Positions 38,131-48,308 are shown, counted from the stretch's first letter. The stretch: 64,000 nucleotides of DNA from a bacterium (GCA_018662325.1 JABJGM010000005.1:1-64000), one strand, 5' to 3'. Notes: a model not told the origin generated them from the sequence alone. Made by a program: numbers and translations.

Positions 38131-39120
38131 TTATAGTTTATTATCAGATAAGAATTTTAATCCTTTGGTGGTTATAATTCTACCGCTAGAAGTTTTTTGA
38201 ATCAATCCATTTTTAAGTAAGAATGGTTCACAAATACATTCGATGTAATCAACCTCTTCACCTAGCAAAGAGGATAATGTCTTAACACCAATAGGACGCA
38301 TTTCACGGCTTTCAGATAAGACTTCAAGCAATTTAAAATCAAATTGATTCAAGCCAGACTGATCAATAGAAAGCAGAGATAAACAATCTAAAATATGTCT
38401 TTTTAAAACCAAAGAAATATTATGAAATAAACAGTATTCATGTACTCTTTTTAATGTATTAATAGCAATTCTAGGTACAGATTTAGTTGAAGAAATAAGC
38501 ACGTCAAGAGCATCATCTTTTATTTCAAGATCAAATGATTTTAAATGAATTTTTAAAATTTTTGCAATTTCAATCTTTGTATATTCTTCAAATTTGAAAA
38601 TAACACCAAACCTATCTCTAAAAGGCTGTGTTAATTTATCTAATCTAGTTGTAGCTCCAATAAAAGTAAAAGGTTGTAAGTCTAGACGCATGGATTTTGC
38701 CGTAGGGCCTTTTCCTATAACTATATCTAAATAAAAATCTTCAAGAGCAGTATAAAAAAACTCTTGAACGTTTGGTTTTAGTCGGTGGACCTCATCCACA
38801 AATAAAATATCATTTTCTTTTAAATTCGATAATATAGCAGCAACGTCTCCAATTTTTGTAAGGGATTGACCTTGAGAATAAACTAAATTGGAACCAATTG
38901 AACCAGAAACTAAACCAGCTAAAGTTGTTTTTCCTAAACCAGGAGCACCAAAAAAAATTAAGTGGTCTAAATTCTTTTGCAACTTATCTGAAGCATGAAT
39001 CATTAAATTTAATTGTTTAATAATTCTAGCTTGGCCCATAAAGTTATTAAAATCAATTGGTCTAAAAGATTTTCTAATTGGCTGCTCTAAGTCTTGAATT
39101 ATATCATCGTTATTTATCAT
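38131..39120 (-). CDS. ruvB: Holliday junction branch migration ATPase RuvB
   Basis: 'RPIDFNNFMGQARIIKQLNLMIHAS', 'IFFGAPGLGKTTLAGLVS', 'LFVDEVHRLKPNVQEFFYTALEDF', 'FIGATTR'. Confidence 0.96.
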   Translation of the reverse strand: MINNDDIIQDLEQPIRKSFRPIDFNNFMGQARIIKQLNLMIHASDKLQKNLDHLIFFGAPGLGKTTLAGLVSGSIGSNLVYSQGQSLTKIGDVAAILSNLKENDILFVDEVHRLKPNVQEFFYTALEDFYLDIVIGKGPTAKSMRLDLQPFTFIGATTRLDKLTQPFRDRFGVIFKFEEYTKIEIAKILKIHLKSFDLEIKDDALDVLISSTKSVPRIAINTLKRVHEYCLFHNISLVLKRHILDCLSLLSIDQSGLNQFDFKLLEVLSESREMRPIGVKTLSSLLGEEVDYIECICEPFLLKNGLIQKTSSGRIITTKGLKFLSDNKL

Positions 39121-39592
39121 ATTCTGTAATACGTGTTATGAATGTTCTTACTTTATTAGCTTTACCAATTTCTTCAAAGGTAATATCGAATTTATAAGCA
39201 GAGGATTTAATTACTATTTTTCCATAAGATAAAACTGAAATAAAGCGAATTAACCCTCTTTCAAAACTTGCAATATCTTGGATGTCTTTTAAATTAATCT
39301 CTCGTTCATGCACATTTGTGATTGAAATCCAATTAATGAAAATTAATCTTTGATTTGTAATAATAAGTTTATCAAGCCAATAAATTAAAGTCATATAAAG
39401 AAAAACAAGAGCAAATATAACAAAAGAAATTAAATAAATTAAAGACGTGTGATTGGAAAATAATTCTGTTAAAAAACGAACAAATATTAATGTAATAAAT
39501 GCAAAAAAAACAAAATATAAACATCTAATTACATATGGTAAAAAGTGGTGGTATACTGTGTGTAAAACCTGTTCATTTTTTCTAAGAATCAT
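39110..39592 (-). CDS. Membrane protein with bacterial PH-like domain
   Basis: Two TM helices followed by 'DKLIITNQRLIFINWISITNVHEREINLKDIQDIASFERGLI'. Confidence 0.65.
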   Translation of the reverse strand: MILRKNEQVLHTVYHHFLPYVIRCLYFVFFAFITLIFVRFLTELFSNHTSLIYLISFVIFALVFLYMTLIYWLDKLIITNQRLIFINWISITNVHEREINLKDIQDIASFERGLIRFISVLSYGKIVIKSSAYKFDITFEEIGKANKVRTFITRITEYDK

Positions 39593-39605
39593 AATAAAAA
39601 ATTAC

Positions 39606-40283
39606 ATGAATATAATAGATCATTTCAAAAAAAAATCAAATAAAGACATCTTTAAATACCTATTAATATTTGCATCATTAAATATGATAACATTAGGTAT
39701 AACCATTTTACTACCATTAGAGAGCAGCCAATACCAAGGGTTAAGTAATTACATTTTGATATACATGCAATTTATACTAATGATTCTTCCGTTTAAAATA
39801 TTAGGCACACCTAAAGAAAGTCTAAATCTTAACAAGGGTAGTCTTAAAAAATCAATAAAATACACGATCTATGGTTATTTTATATTTATATTTATTAATG
39901 TCTTACTAGTTCAAACAGGATTAATAGAAATTCTTCCTGGATTTGGACAACAAGAAAATATTGTAGAAAGTTTAATAAAAAATAATTTAGATAAAATAAT
40001 AATTGGTTTTGCAATATGCATTATTGCTCCGATTGTAGAAGAAATTACATTCAGAGGCTTTATTTACAATAAATTCAAAGATAACTATGGAAAAGTTTTA
40101 AGTAGCGTATTAACATCAGTGATATTTGCTGCGATACACTTCCAATTTCAGGTGATTTCAGCAATGATTGTTCTATCACTGATTATTCACTGGGTATATG
40201 AAAAATCAGGAGGATTAAATGGTGCTATAACATTCCACGTAATAAACAACACTATTACGTTTATAATAATGAGTAACTTGTAA
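39606..40283 (+). CDS. CPBP family intramembrane metalloprotease (ORF extends upstream to 39453)
   Basis: 'APIVEEITFRGFIYNKF' (EExxxR), 'SVIFAAIHFQFQ', 'ITFHVINNT'. The upstream ORF extension overlaps the opposite gene; ATG at 39606 preferred. Confidence 0.88.
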   Translation: MNIIDHFKKKSNKDIFKYLLIFASLNMITLGITILLPLESSQYQGLSNYILIYMQFILMILPFKILGTPKESLNLNKGSLKKSIKYTIYGYFIFIFINVLLVQTGLIEILPGFGQQENIVESLIKNNLDKIIIGFAICIIAPIVEEITFRGFIYNKFKDNYGKVLSSVLTSVIFAAIHFQFQVISAMIVLSLIIHWVYEKSGGLNGAITFHVINNTITFIIMSNL

Positions 40284-40307
40284 AACAATATAAAAAATGA
40301 TATAATA
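40279..40307 (+). promoter_or_regulatory. Promoter of vanW-like gene
   Basis: TTGTAA (40279-40284), 17-nt spacer, TATAAT (40302-40307). Confidence 0.55.
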
Positions 40308-40327
40308 ATAGGATTTAAATAATTAAT

Positions 40328-41719
40328 ATGATAAAAAGAATCCTACCAAATATCTGCATATGTTTGTTAGTTGTATTTATAAGTATAGGCAACACACAAC
40401 AAATCAGCATTAACTCCTTAAATGCTTTAAGAGTTCAAGATAAAGAAATTGAACTAAAATATGAAGATAAATCAGTAAAAGTAAATATAAAAACCTTAAG
40501 AAATAAGAAGAAGTTAAGTAAAGTTTTAAACCAAAGCTTATTTTATGAAAAAAAATTGGAAGTTGAAAAACATGCCAAAGTAATTAAAGAGAAAAACAGG
40601 TACAAAGCAATAGAAGGTAAAACTAAAAAAACTATAGATATGAATCATTTAGTTTTAGCATCATTAGTATCAGACTCTGTTGATATAAAAGTCAAATCAG
40701 AAAATGAAAAATTTACCATACAAGATGCTAAAAAAATGGCAGAGGATTTAAATAGAATAAAAAGACAAAAGTTAAGGATTTTTAACAATGGTAAGTTGAT
40801 AAGTTCAGAAATTGAAATCCTTGATTTATTTAATAAGAATTCAAATACAATCAATCAAAAAAGTTTAATAAATTTACTTAAAGAATTCGAGAACGATATA
40901 GAAAACCTAACATCTCACGTTTATATAAATTCAGTAACTGGTGATTCAAACGGCTTTCTAAGAAATGGTAAAAAAATAAATTACAAAAAAACTGCACAGA
41001 ATTTATTAGCAAACATAGAAAAAGGATTACTTAGAATAGAAATAATTTACGATATTGATAAAGCTTTAGTCTATGATGAAAATAAAAAAGCATATAATTA
41101 CGAAAAACAAGGTGAAGGAAAATCAAATTTCAAAGGAAGTGACTGGGGAAGAAGTCAAAACATAGAAATCGGAACTAGAAACTTAATAGCAAATGTTTTT
41201 GTTATGCCAAATCAACAAGTATCGTTTCTTAAAATCTTAAAAGATAAAGGCTCAAGAATTCCATGGAAACTTGCAAAAGTAATAAAAGAGGGAGGCAAAC
41301 TAGAATTAGAACCAGGTGGAGGACTTTGCCAAGTATCAACAACATTATTTAGAGCAGCACTTCAAAGTGGAATGACTATCGACCAATGGAGAAACCACAG
41401 CTTATATGTGTCTTATTACAAAGAATACAATAATGGTTTAGATTCAACTATTTATGCACCATATGTAGATTTAAAGTTTACCAACCCATACAACTATCCC
41501 GTTCTATTTCAAAGTTACACGAATGAAAACAAAGATGTGATAACTGAAATATATAGTCAAGAAAAACTACCTGAAGTAGAGCTAATAGGACCCTTTTACA
41601 AAGGCGATATAGAAGGACTAAGATCAAACCAAATTCTCTGGGAAAGAAATATTAAAAAATTCTTCAATACTAAAACTGAAATATTCAAATCAACTTATAA
41701 TACAAGTGTAAGTAAATAA
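40328..41719 (+). CDS. VanW family protein
   Basis: Signal peptide; 'LELEPGGGLCQVSTTLFRAALQSGMTIDQWRNHSLYVSYY...GLDSTIYAPYVDLKFTNPYNYPVLF'. Confidence 0.92.
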   Translation: MIKRILPNICICLLVVFISIGNTQQISINSLNALRVQDKEIELKYEDKSVKVNIKTLRNKKKLSKVLNQSLFYEKKLEVEKHAKVIKEKNRYKAIEGKTKKTIDMNHLVLASLVSDSVDIKVKSENEKFTIQDAKKMAEDLNRIKRQKLRIFNNGKLISSEIEILDLFNKNSNTINQKSLINLLKEFENDIENLTSHVYINSVTGDSNGFLRNGKKINYKKTAQNLLANIEKGLLRIEIIYDIDKALVYDENKKAYNYEKQGEGKSNFKGSDWGRSQNIEIGTRNLIANVFVMPNQQVSFLKILKDKGSRIPWKLAKVIKEGGKLELEPGGGLCQVSTTLFRAALQSGMTIDQWRNHSLYVSYYKEYNNGLDSTIYAPYVDLKFTNPYNYPVLFQSYTNENKDVITEIYSQEKLPEVELIGPFYKGDIEGLRSNQILWERNIKKFFNTKTEIFKSTYNTSVSK

Positions 41720-42314
41720 AAATAACAATTGGATGTAGTAAATAGATGATTAAGGAAGGCTTAACTATATAAGAAATATAGTTAGGCTTTTTTAATGTTA
41801 AAAACTTTTTAGTGAATTTAAAAGATAAAAAAGGCACTAAAAAATAAAATAAATAAGGAAAGAAAGGAAAGTAGTCCAAGGTTGATAAGCGAATAAAATT
41901 CACATGTAAAATTTCCGGAAAAATTATAAGAATAAAAGTAACTAAAAACAGATAAACTTTAAAAAATTTAAAAAGATAAACAAGTAAATTAGCAGCAAAT
42001 ATCAAATGAATAATCCCAAAATATATAAAATAATCAGGAAACAAAAACCATGAAACAACTGATATTAAAACAGAAGCGAATAACAACTTAAACAAACGAT
42101 ATCTAAAATAACTTTCAGTTTTTAACTTTGAATAGCTTAAAGCAAGAGCAAAGCCAGAGATACCAATAAACAAAAAACGAATTAACTCAAGTAGATAAGA
42201 ATTAAAATCCCACATTTTAGCACCAAAAAGAAAGGAATCAATAAAAAAATAATGATAGGAAATCATTATAATTATAGAAAAGAATTTAAGATGATCTAAT
42301 AGTAAGTATCTCAT
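41685..42314 (-). CDS. DUF1624/heparan-alpha-glucosaminide N-acetyltransferase-like membrane protein
   Basis: 'LDHLKFFSIIIMISYHYFF...FLFIGISGFALALSYSKLK...FGIIHLIFAANLLV...LLHPIVIFIYL'. Confidence 0.75.
   Translation of the reverse strand: MRYLLLDHLKFFSIIIMISYHYFFIDSFLFGAKMWDFNSYLLELIRFLFIGISGFALALSYSKLKTESYFRYRLFKLLFASVLISVVSWFLFPDYFIYFGIIHLIFAANLLVYLFKFFKVYLFLVTFILIIFPEILHVNFIRLSTLDYFPFFPYLFYFLVPFLSFKFTKKFLTLKKPNYISYIVKPSLIIYLLHPIVIFIYLHLYYKLI
41757..41792 (+). terminator. Terminator of vanW-like gene, inside the 3' end of the convergent CDS
   Basis: AACTATAT-aaga-AATATAGTTAGGCTTTTTTAA on plus strand. Confidence 0.6.
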
Positions 42315-42324
42315 AGTATATAAA

Positions 42325-42401
42325 TGGTACCCGCGAAAGGATTCGAACCTTTGACCTTCGCCTTAGAAGGGCGCTGCTCTATCCAGCTGAGCTACGCGGG
42401 C
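42325..42401 (-). tRNA. tRNA-Arg (TCT), CCA encoded
   Basis: Reverse complement GCCCGCGTAGCTCAGCTGGATAGAGCAGCGCCCTTCTAAGGCG...GGTTCGAATCCTTTCGCGGGTACCA; loop CTTCTAA. Confidence 0.95.
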
Positions 42402-42451
42402 TAATTTGTAATGGTATTTTAAGTTAATTAAAATCAAATTACAAGAGCAAA

Positions 42452-44170
42452 TTAATATATGAAATTAGAAAACTCATACAATAATTCAAACAAATCATAT
42501 CTTGTTAAAGGTTTATCTAAAGATAATAAATCATTATTTGAAATAATATTTTTTCTGTAGGCTTCTTGAACATAAGGAGCATACCAAGCACTAACATCAA
42601 AAAGATCGGAATAAAACTCATGAACGGTAAAACTAATATCAACAGATAAGATTTCATAGATAATCTTTAAGAATTCTGCTAAGTTTAAAGATTCAGATAA
42701 TAAAATATCTTTATTAACAGCTCCATTTTGTATAGCAAAATTCAATTGATCTTGGTACCAAGATTCAGAATTAATCCCAATATTAGGGTCTATTAACCTT
42801 GAAATTAAAACAATAGATTCAACCTTTGATACAGATGAATATAAATCTATTGAGCCATCCAAATAACCATTTAATATTTTTTTATCAACTAAGCTCTTTA
42901 ACAAATCACTTTTGGTATCATCGTAATTCATATCCCGAAAAACAGAAACAAAAATTTCTTTAGAGTCTAATAAAGTATCATCATAATAAACTTTGATATA
43001 TTCAGACCCAATGGCATTAGGAGACAAATTAAAAGAAAAAGAATTTTGATTTGAATCTATAAATTTAACATCTAAAAGATCAGACTCAACTCTTACTTTT
43101 GACGGATCAAATACACCAGAGCTAACAATCTTTAAAGTAGAGTCTTTAATATAAATATAATTCGCAGGAAAATTTATACTTTCAACCTTAAAATCTTCCA
43201 CTTCTAAATCAGGAGAGGTAGTAGGAGCAGAGGGAAGGGTATCAGTAGGCGAATCAACAACAGTCGAAGATTCCTCAAAAGAAACTACAGTTTCAACTCT
43301 ATAACTGTCTAATTGACTAGATAAGCTCTGTGTATTCCAAGAAAAATCCTTGAATTTAGCAATGTATTCAAAAGGATTAACGGTATATTTAATAGCGTCA
43401 GTAATTCCAACACCCTGATTAACAGCCGAGACAAAATCATATCCCTGAGCTGATATTTCATTTACATTAAAAGGCCAATAGGGCAAGAAAGGTACATCTT
43501 TAGTATTTATTTGGAAATCTAAATGGGCAGTTGTAGCAAGACCAGAATCTCCAGAAAAAGCAATCATTTGAGATTTTGATACCACTTGGCCCTCTTCAAC
43601 AAGAATTCTATCTAAATGGGCGTATGTAGAATATATATCTGTTTTCAAATTAACATTTAAAGGATCAACAACTCCTTTATGCAATATAGCTATATAATTT
43701 CCAAAACCAATATTTGACTTAACCGCTTTAACTACTACTCCATTAGCGATAGAATAAAGAGGTGTATTTTTAAGAAGTTTAATATCAACACCAGGGTGAC
43801 TACCGGCATTTTCATGACCATCAAATTTATAATTTCCAAGGTAGGGGACAGAATAGCTTATTTTCGAGTTTCTAATGTTTAAATCAGATGCCGATTTAAA
43901 ACCAACTGAGCCAAGAGGCATCAATAATATATCTGTATCATAATCAGGAAGATTAATTTTATAAGAATCAGAAACTTCATGAAAACTCGACTTATGTTGA
44001 TTTAAAGGTAAATTTACCCAGTCAACAGTTTGTGTAATTGGAGCTGAAAAACCATCAAATGCATCATGACTCAAAGAGTAATAGGTATTACTCATTAAAA
44101 AACGAGCATTTGTAATTCCAAGACAAAGAACTACCACAAGAAATCCCTTTAACAAATAAGACTTTAACAT
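42452..44170 (-). CDS. Secreted M23-like domain protein with C-terminal SLH-like repeats
   Basis: M23-like 'GSHPGVDIKLL...IAILHKG...YSTYAHLDRILVEEGQVVSKSQMIAFSGDSGLATTAHLDFQI'; SLH-like 'DVSAWYAPYVQEAYRKNIIS...LTRYDLFELLYEF'. Confidence 0.8.
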   Translation of the reverse strand: MLKSYLLKGFLVVVLCLGITNARFLMSNTYYSLSHDAFDGFSAPITQTVDWVNLPLNQHKSSFHEVSDSYKINLPDYDTDILLMPLGSVGFKSASDLNIRNSKISYSVPYLGNYKFDGHENAGSHPGVDIKLLKNTPLYSIANGVVVKAVKSNIGFGNYIAILHKGVVDPLNVNLKTDIYSTYAHLDRILVEEGQVVSKSQMIAFSGDSGLATTAHLDFQINTKDVPFLPYWPFNVNEISAQGYDFVSAVNQGVGITDAIKYTVNPFEYIAKFKDFSWNTQSLSSQLDSYRVETVVSFEESSTVVDSPTDTLPSAPTTSPDLEVEDFKVESINFPANYIYIKDSTLKIVSSGVFDPSKVRVESDLLDVKFIDSNQNSFSFNLSPNAIGSEYIKVYYDDTLLDSKEIFVSVFRDMNYDDTKSDLLKSLVDKKILNGYLDGSIDLYSSVSKVESIVLISRLIDPNIGINSESWYQDQLNFAIQNGAVNKDILLSESLNLAEFLKIIYEILSVDISFTVHEFYSDLFDVSAWYAPYVQEAYRKNIISNNDLLSLDKPLTRYDLFELLYEFSNFIY

Positions 44171-44219
44171 ATATGTATTTAAATCTTATAATTATATCAT
44201 TTTTATGAAACTAAAACAA

Positions 44220-45785
44220 CTATTCCATTAAATATCTATGAATTTGCATATCGATTATTTTAGAATCAATTATCACAGAGAAATCATTTTTCATTTTCAC
44301 CTTAAGTTTATTTAATGCAGCTAAAGTTTTATCACCAAAATAGGTAGTAGTATATTTTGAATCTAAAAAACCTTTCTCAATTAGCTTCTTTTGTAATAAT
44401 TCAACGCGTGAATTGTTATCTAAGTATTTCAATCCAACTAAATTCTCAGAACCTAAAGTTAAATTATTAGATAAAACAATTGAAGACTTAGAAGACTTCT
44501 TAAAAGATAGTTTATTGATATTTAGGATTAGCTGGTTTAAAAAACGCCTTGTCTTAGGCCCAAAAAAACCTGCACCTTGTGAAGAAGAATTCGAAATTAT
44601 ATTAGAAGATAACTGAAAATGTTTAAGTGAATTAATAGTTAATTCATCCATCATTCCCGTTAATTCAGATTTATAAAATCCAGCTTTCTTTAAAAAAGAT
44701 TGTAAATCCCTAACTATCTGGCTTTCTTGGTTTTTGTATACAGGTGAATAGAAAAAATCATTTATATTAAAATCATCTGAGAAAAAATCAGAAGACAACA
44801 TTCTTTGTAGTAAAACCGATTTAGTTTTAGGTCCAAAAAAACCGTTGGAATTACTATTTAAAAATTGAAAATTATTATCTGATTGAAAAGATTTTATAAA
44901 GTTGGAAGTTTGTTTATCAAACTTTCCAGTAATTTCTATATTATAACCTAATAAATATAGCGTTTTTTGAAGATTTAAAACATCAAAATCTTCCATACCT
45001 TCTTCTAAATTTGAAAATAAAAAATCAAATTCAACTTCCTCTTGTCTTTTATGAATAGCAAAATTCTTTAAATTGATAAAAAGAAATTCATTCAGACCAG
45101 TTTCTGGTAATTGAGAGTCTTTTATTTTAGCGAAGTTTTCTTTAAATTTATCCAAGGAAGCTTGAGTAGAATTATCAAACTGAAAGCTAACAGGTTTATC
45201 GTATAAACCTAAATCCTTAAGGAACTGCTGAACAACTCCAACAAAAAAACCATTATCACCTAATTTTAAATTAGAAATAAATTTCAAAGGGTTATAAACA
45301 CCATTTTTTGGTAAATTAACTAATGAATCATCTAGTTCTTGATACGACTCCTTCAATAGATCATCTGATATATCTGAAACCTTCTTTATAAAAAGAGTTT
45401 TCTTACCAAAGTTCAAGGCAGTTCGTAAGCCTGAATTACCATATCCAACCCAAACATCTAATCTCTTTCCCTTTATGGCTCCACCACGATCAAGAACTTT
45501 AAAATAACCAAGATTTTCAACTTGAATAACATCTCCGAATTCAAAACAAGGGGGAGCAGCAACAAAAGCATATGGAATCTCATCCACATAACTCCCGGAA
45601 GCTGTAATTATACCACCACCATTAAGAACAATTTCAGATGCATAAGATCCAGTAGAATAATAATTCTGACCAGGTAAAGGCGAATAATAAGCACTTAAAA
45701 CATAGTCACCATCATCACAACCATCGGCCAAAGAAAGACCTGGTAATAATAGTGAGAACAATAATAGTAAAAGAGTTTTTTTCAT
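44220..45785 (-). CDS. Secreted 3D-domain protein with several peptidoglycan-binding (PGBD1-like) repeats
   Basis: Signal peptide; 3D motif 'FKVLDRGGAIKGKRLDVWVGY'; repeats such as 'VLNLQKTLYLLGYNIEITGKFDKQTSNFIKSFQ' and 'GFFGPKT(K/R)'. Confidence 0.85.
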   Translation of the reverse strand: MKKTLLLLLFSLLLPGLSLADGCDDGDYVLSAYYSPLPGQNYYSTGSYASEIVLNGGGIITASGSYVDEIPYAFVAAPPCFEFGDVIQVENLGYFKVLDRGGAIKGKRLDVWVGYGNSGLRTALNFGKKTLFIKKVSDISDDLLKESYQELDDSLVNLPKNGVYNPLKFISNLKLGDNGFFVGVVQQFLKDLGLYDKPVSFQFDNSTQASLDKFKENFAKIKDSQLPETGLNEFLFINLKNFAIHKRQEEVEFDFLFSNLEEGMEDFDVLNLQKTLYLLGYNIEITGKFDKQTSNFIKSFQSDNNFQFLNSNSNGFFGPKTKSVLLQRMLSSDFFSDDFNINDFFYSPVYKNQESQIVRDLQSFLKKAGFYKSELTGMMDELTINSLKHFQLSSNIISNSSSQGAGFFGPKTRRFLNQLILNINKLSFKKSSKSSIVLSNNLTLGSENLVGLKYLDNNSRVELLQKKLIEKGFLDSKYTTTYFGDKTLAALNKLKVKMKNDFSVIIDSKIIDMQIHRYLME

Positions 45786-45821
45786 AATAAGTTTATACTT
45801 TACTTGAGGGTAAATGTCAAG

Positions 45822-48308
45822 TTAGGCCCCAATTCTTCTTAATATCTCTCGATTAACAAATTCAACGTCTCTACCATACTTTAGTCTTGAAAGCTGACGC
45901 ATAGCTTCACCAATCTCTTTATCTCCTTTTTGTAAATAGGGATTAATAGGAACAATACTAAAAGGTTTAGAAGGTTGAGTGTCTATAGATAATTTCATAA
46001 CACCTTTAAATTTATCAATGTTAATCAAATCTTGGTCGGTAAACGTCGGCTCAAATTCTTTTTTAAGGAATTCAGCATCTGGAGCTCCAACCTTAAAACA
46101 AAACATAGAACCCACATTACCGAAAATAGCATTTTTAATCTTTTCATCTCCTTTATTTACAAGTTGACCAATATACTGGTGGGCAACAACAAGACCAAGT
46201 TTATATTTACGAGCTTCAGAAAGAATGGATTCAATAGAATCAGTAATATAGTTTTGAAACTCATCAATATAAAGGAAAAAGTCTTGACGTTGATCCTTTG
46301 GAATCTTCTCACGAGAAAGAGCAGCAACTTGGAGTTTAGACACAATAATCAAACCTAATAATTTAGAATTAAACTCACCAGTCATACCTTTAGAAAGATT
46401 CATAAGTAAAATTTTATTATTCTGCATAGCATCTAAAAAATCAAAACCAGATTTTACTTGCCCAATTATATTACGCATCATTTTATTTGTAATAAAGGCG
46501 GCAAACTTAGCTGCGAAATAAGGGATAATTCTTTGTTTTTCCTCTTGTGAAGTGTTTGCCATTTGATTTTCCCAAAAAGATCTAACGATTGGATTTGTAA
46601 CCTGACTAACTCTTTCTTTTTGAAAAACTTCATCTGTAAACAGTCTAACTATATCCGTAATAGCACCACCTTTGTCATACTCCATTAATGTTAAACAACC
46701 ATTCCTAAAGTAATCCTGAAGTCGAGGACCAAAAATTTCTTCATCAAAAATCTTTATCATAAGATTCATAGCATCCATGGCAACTAACTCACGTTCATCT
46801 TCAGTCTTAGCTTCTAATAAATTAAGACCCATTGGGCGTTCAGTGTCAGAAGGATTAAATAATACTACATCATCAGCACGACTTTTAGGTATAAAAGGAA
46901 GGACATCTTCAATTAAAGTTCCATGGGGATCAATTATACATAGACCTTTTCCATTTATAAAATCTTGGCGAATCATAGCTTGCATAATAGAGGACTTACC
47001 AGTACCGGTTTGTCCAACAACATAGAAATGACGGAATCTATCAATAGGTTTTAATCGAATAGCTTTTTTTTCACCACGATAATAATTATATCCAAGTAAA
47101 ATTCCGTCATTAGGAAGATTATCTGGAGGTGGTGCAATTTTATAATTTTGCCATGCTAAATTTGGAGATCTATTAAAAGTAATATTCGGAACATGAAAAA
47201 TCATAGCTATTTCATCTGAAGACAGAATAGATTTATCAAAAAAACTAAAAAAGGGTTTTCGATTAGATCTATGTAAATAATCTTTAATCAAAGCCTTTTC
47301 AGAGTGTAAATTTTTTCCAAATAACTTCTTAGGTCCTCCAAAAGAATTCCCTGCATTCGAAGAAAATTGAGAAAAAGCAGACTTAATATTACGAATATGC
47401 ATTGAACAAGCAGATTCAGACTTAGCATTAACAACTATTCTTAAATTTGTATCAAAGCCAGATTGAGTATTTTTTTCATCCATTGCTTTTATTTCATCTT
47501 CTTCAACTTGAGTCTTTCTATCAACAGCAGAATTGTCATCAGTGCTTTCAGTGGTTCCAGTAAAAAAGAATTCGAAAAATTTTCCAATCCAGGAAAGAAG
47601 TTTAAGTGAATGTAAGAAAGATTTCTTATCACTCTCATCTTTATTCAAAAGTTCTTTTGCTTTTTTTCTACCTTCTTTAGACCATGAATTATCCTCAGGT
47701 GTAAGTATCAATTGAATTGCAGCTGATTCATCTGGCTCAAATTTCGAAAGACTATTAGATATAAAATTAAAAGGATCATTAGATTGATTTCTAAAAGATT
47801 TAAGAGGGTAAATAGAATCCTTTTTTAAGGTCATATAAGTTGCCTTAGTATATGAATCTTTAGATATCATTTTATAAGGGGAATCATAATCAACAAAAGA
47901 ATCAGGAAAAAATGCTGTTACTTTTTTTTCAATTAACTTAGCTAGATTTGAAGGTGCTAATATATACAAATTAATCATTCCATCTAGTACAACAATTTCA
48001 AAAGACAAATAATCTCTACCTTTAAATCTAGATTTTAAAGAATCATCATGAAGTGTAGAAAGAGAATTAATCAATTGAGACATAAGTGCAATGTTTCCCT
48101 TGAAATCAGAGTCTTGACCCCTACTTTCACGATCAATTTCTTTATCTTCGCGTGATTCCTTTTTAGGAGTACAAACTTTCATAAAAATCATATCCGAAGA
48201 TAACTTCGGTGCATTTTTATAATAAGAAATATATTCTAATGCTCTAAAGGTGTATTTACTTATAAAAAATAAAAATACAATCGCTAGTAAGATAAAAAAA
48301 TAATCCAT
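45822..48308 (-). CDS. Membrane-anchored VirD4/TraD-like (DUF87/TraG-type) ATPase
   Basis: N-terminal TM; 'VVGQTGTGKSSIMQAMIRQDFINGKGLCIIDPHGTLIEDVL', 'FFLYIDEFQNYITDSIESILSEARKYKLGLVVAHQYIGQL'. Confidence 0.88.
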   Translation of the reverse strand: MDYFFILLAIVFLFFISKYTFRALEYISYYKNAPKLSSDMIFMKVCTPKKESREDKEIDRESRGQDSDFKGNIALMSQLINSLSTLHDDSLKSRFKGRDYLSFEIVVLDGMINLYILAPSNLAKLIEKKVTAFFPDSFVDYDSPYKMISKDSYTKATYMTLKKDSIYPLKSFRNQSNDPFNFISNSLSKFEPDESAAIQLILTPEDNSWSKEGRKKAKELLNKDESDKKSFLHSLKLLSWIGKFFEFFFTGTTESTDDNSAVDRKTQVEEDEIKAMDEKNTQSGFDTNLRIVVNAKSESACSMHIRNIKSAFSQFSSNAGNSFGGPKKLFGKNLHSEKALIKDYLHRSNRKPFFSFFDKSILSSDEIAMIFHVPNITFNRSPNLAWQNYKIAPPPDNLPNDGILLGYNYYRGEKKAIRLKPIDRFRHFYVVGQTGTGKSSIMQAMIRQDFINGKGLCIIDPHGTLIEDVLPFIPKSRADDVVLFNPSDTERPMGLNLLEAKTEDERELVAMDAMNLMIKIFDEEIFGPRLQDYFRNGCLTLMEYDKGGAITDIVRLFTDEVFQKERVSQVTNPIVRSFWENQMANTSQEEKQRIIPYFAAKFAAFITNKMMRNIIGQVKSGFDFLDAMQNNKILLMNLSKGMTGEFNSKLLGLIIVSKLQVAALSREKIPKDQRQDFFLYIDEFQNYITDSIESILSEARKYKLGLVVAHQYIGQLVNKGDEKIKNAIFGNVGSMFCFKVGAPDAEFLKKEFEPTFTDQDLINIDKFKGVMKLSIDTQPSKPFSIVPINPYLQKGDKEIGEAMRQLSRLKYGRDVEFVNREILRRIGA

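Noticed and set aside
39453-39605. N-terminal extension of the CPBP protease ORF
   Set aside because: Overlaps the opposite-strand PH-domain gene and is low-complexity; ATG at 39606 gives a normal start.
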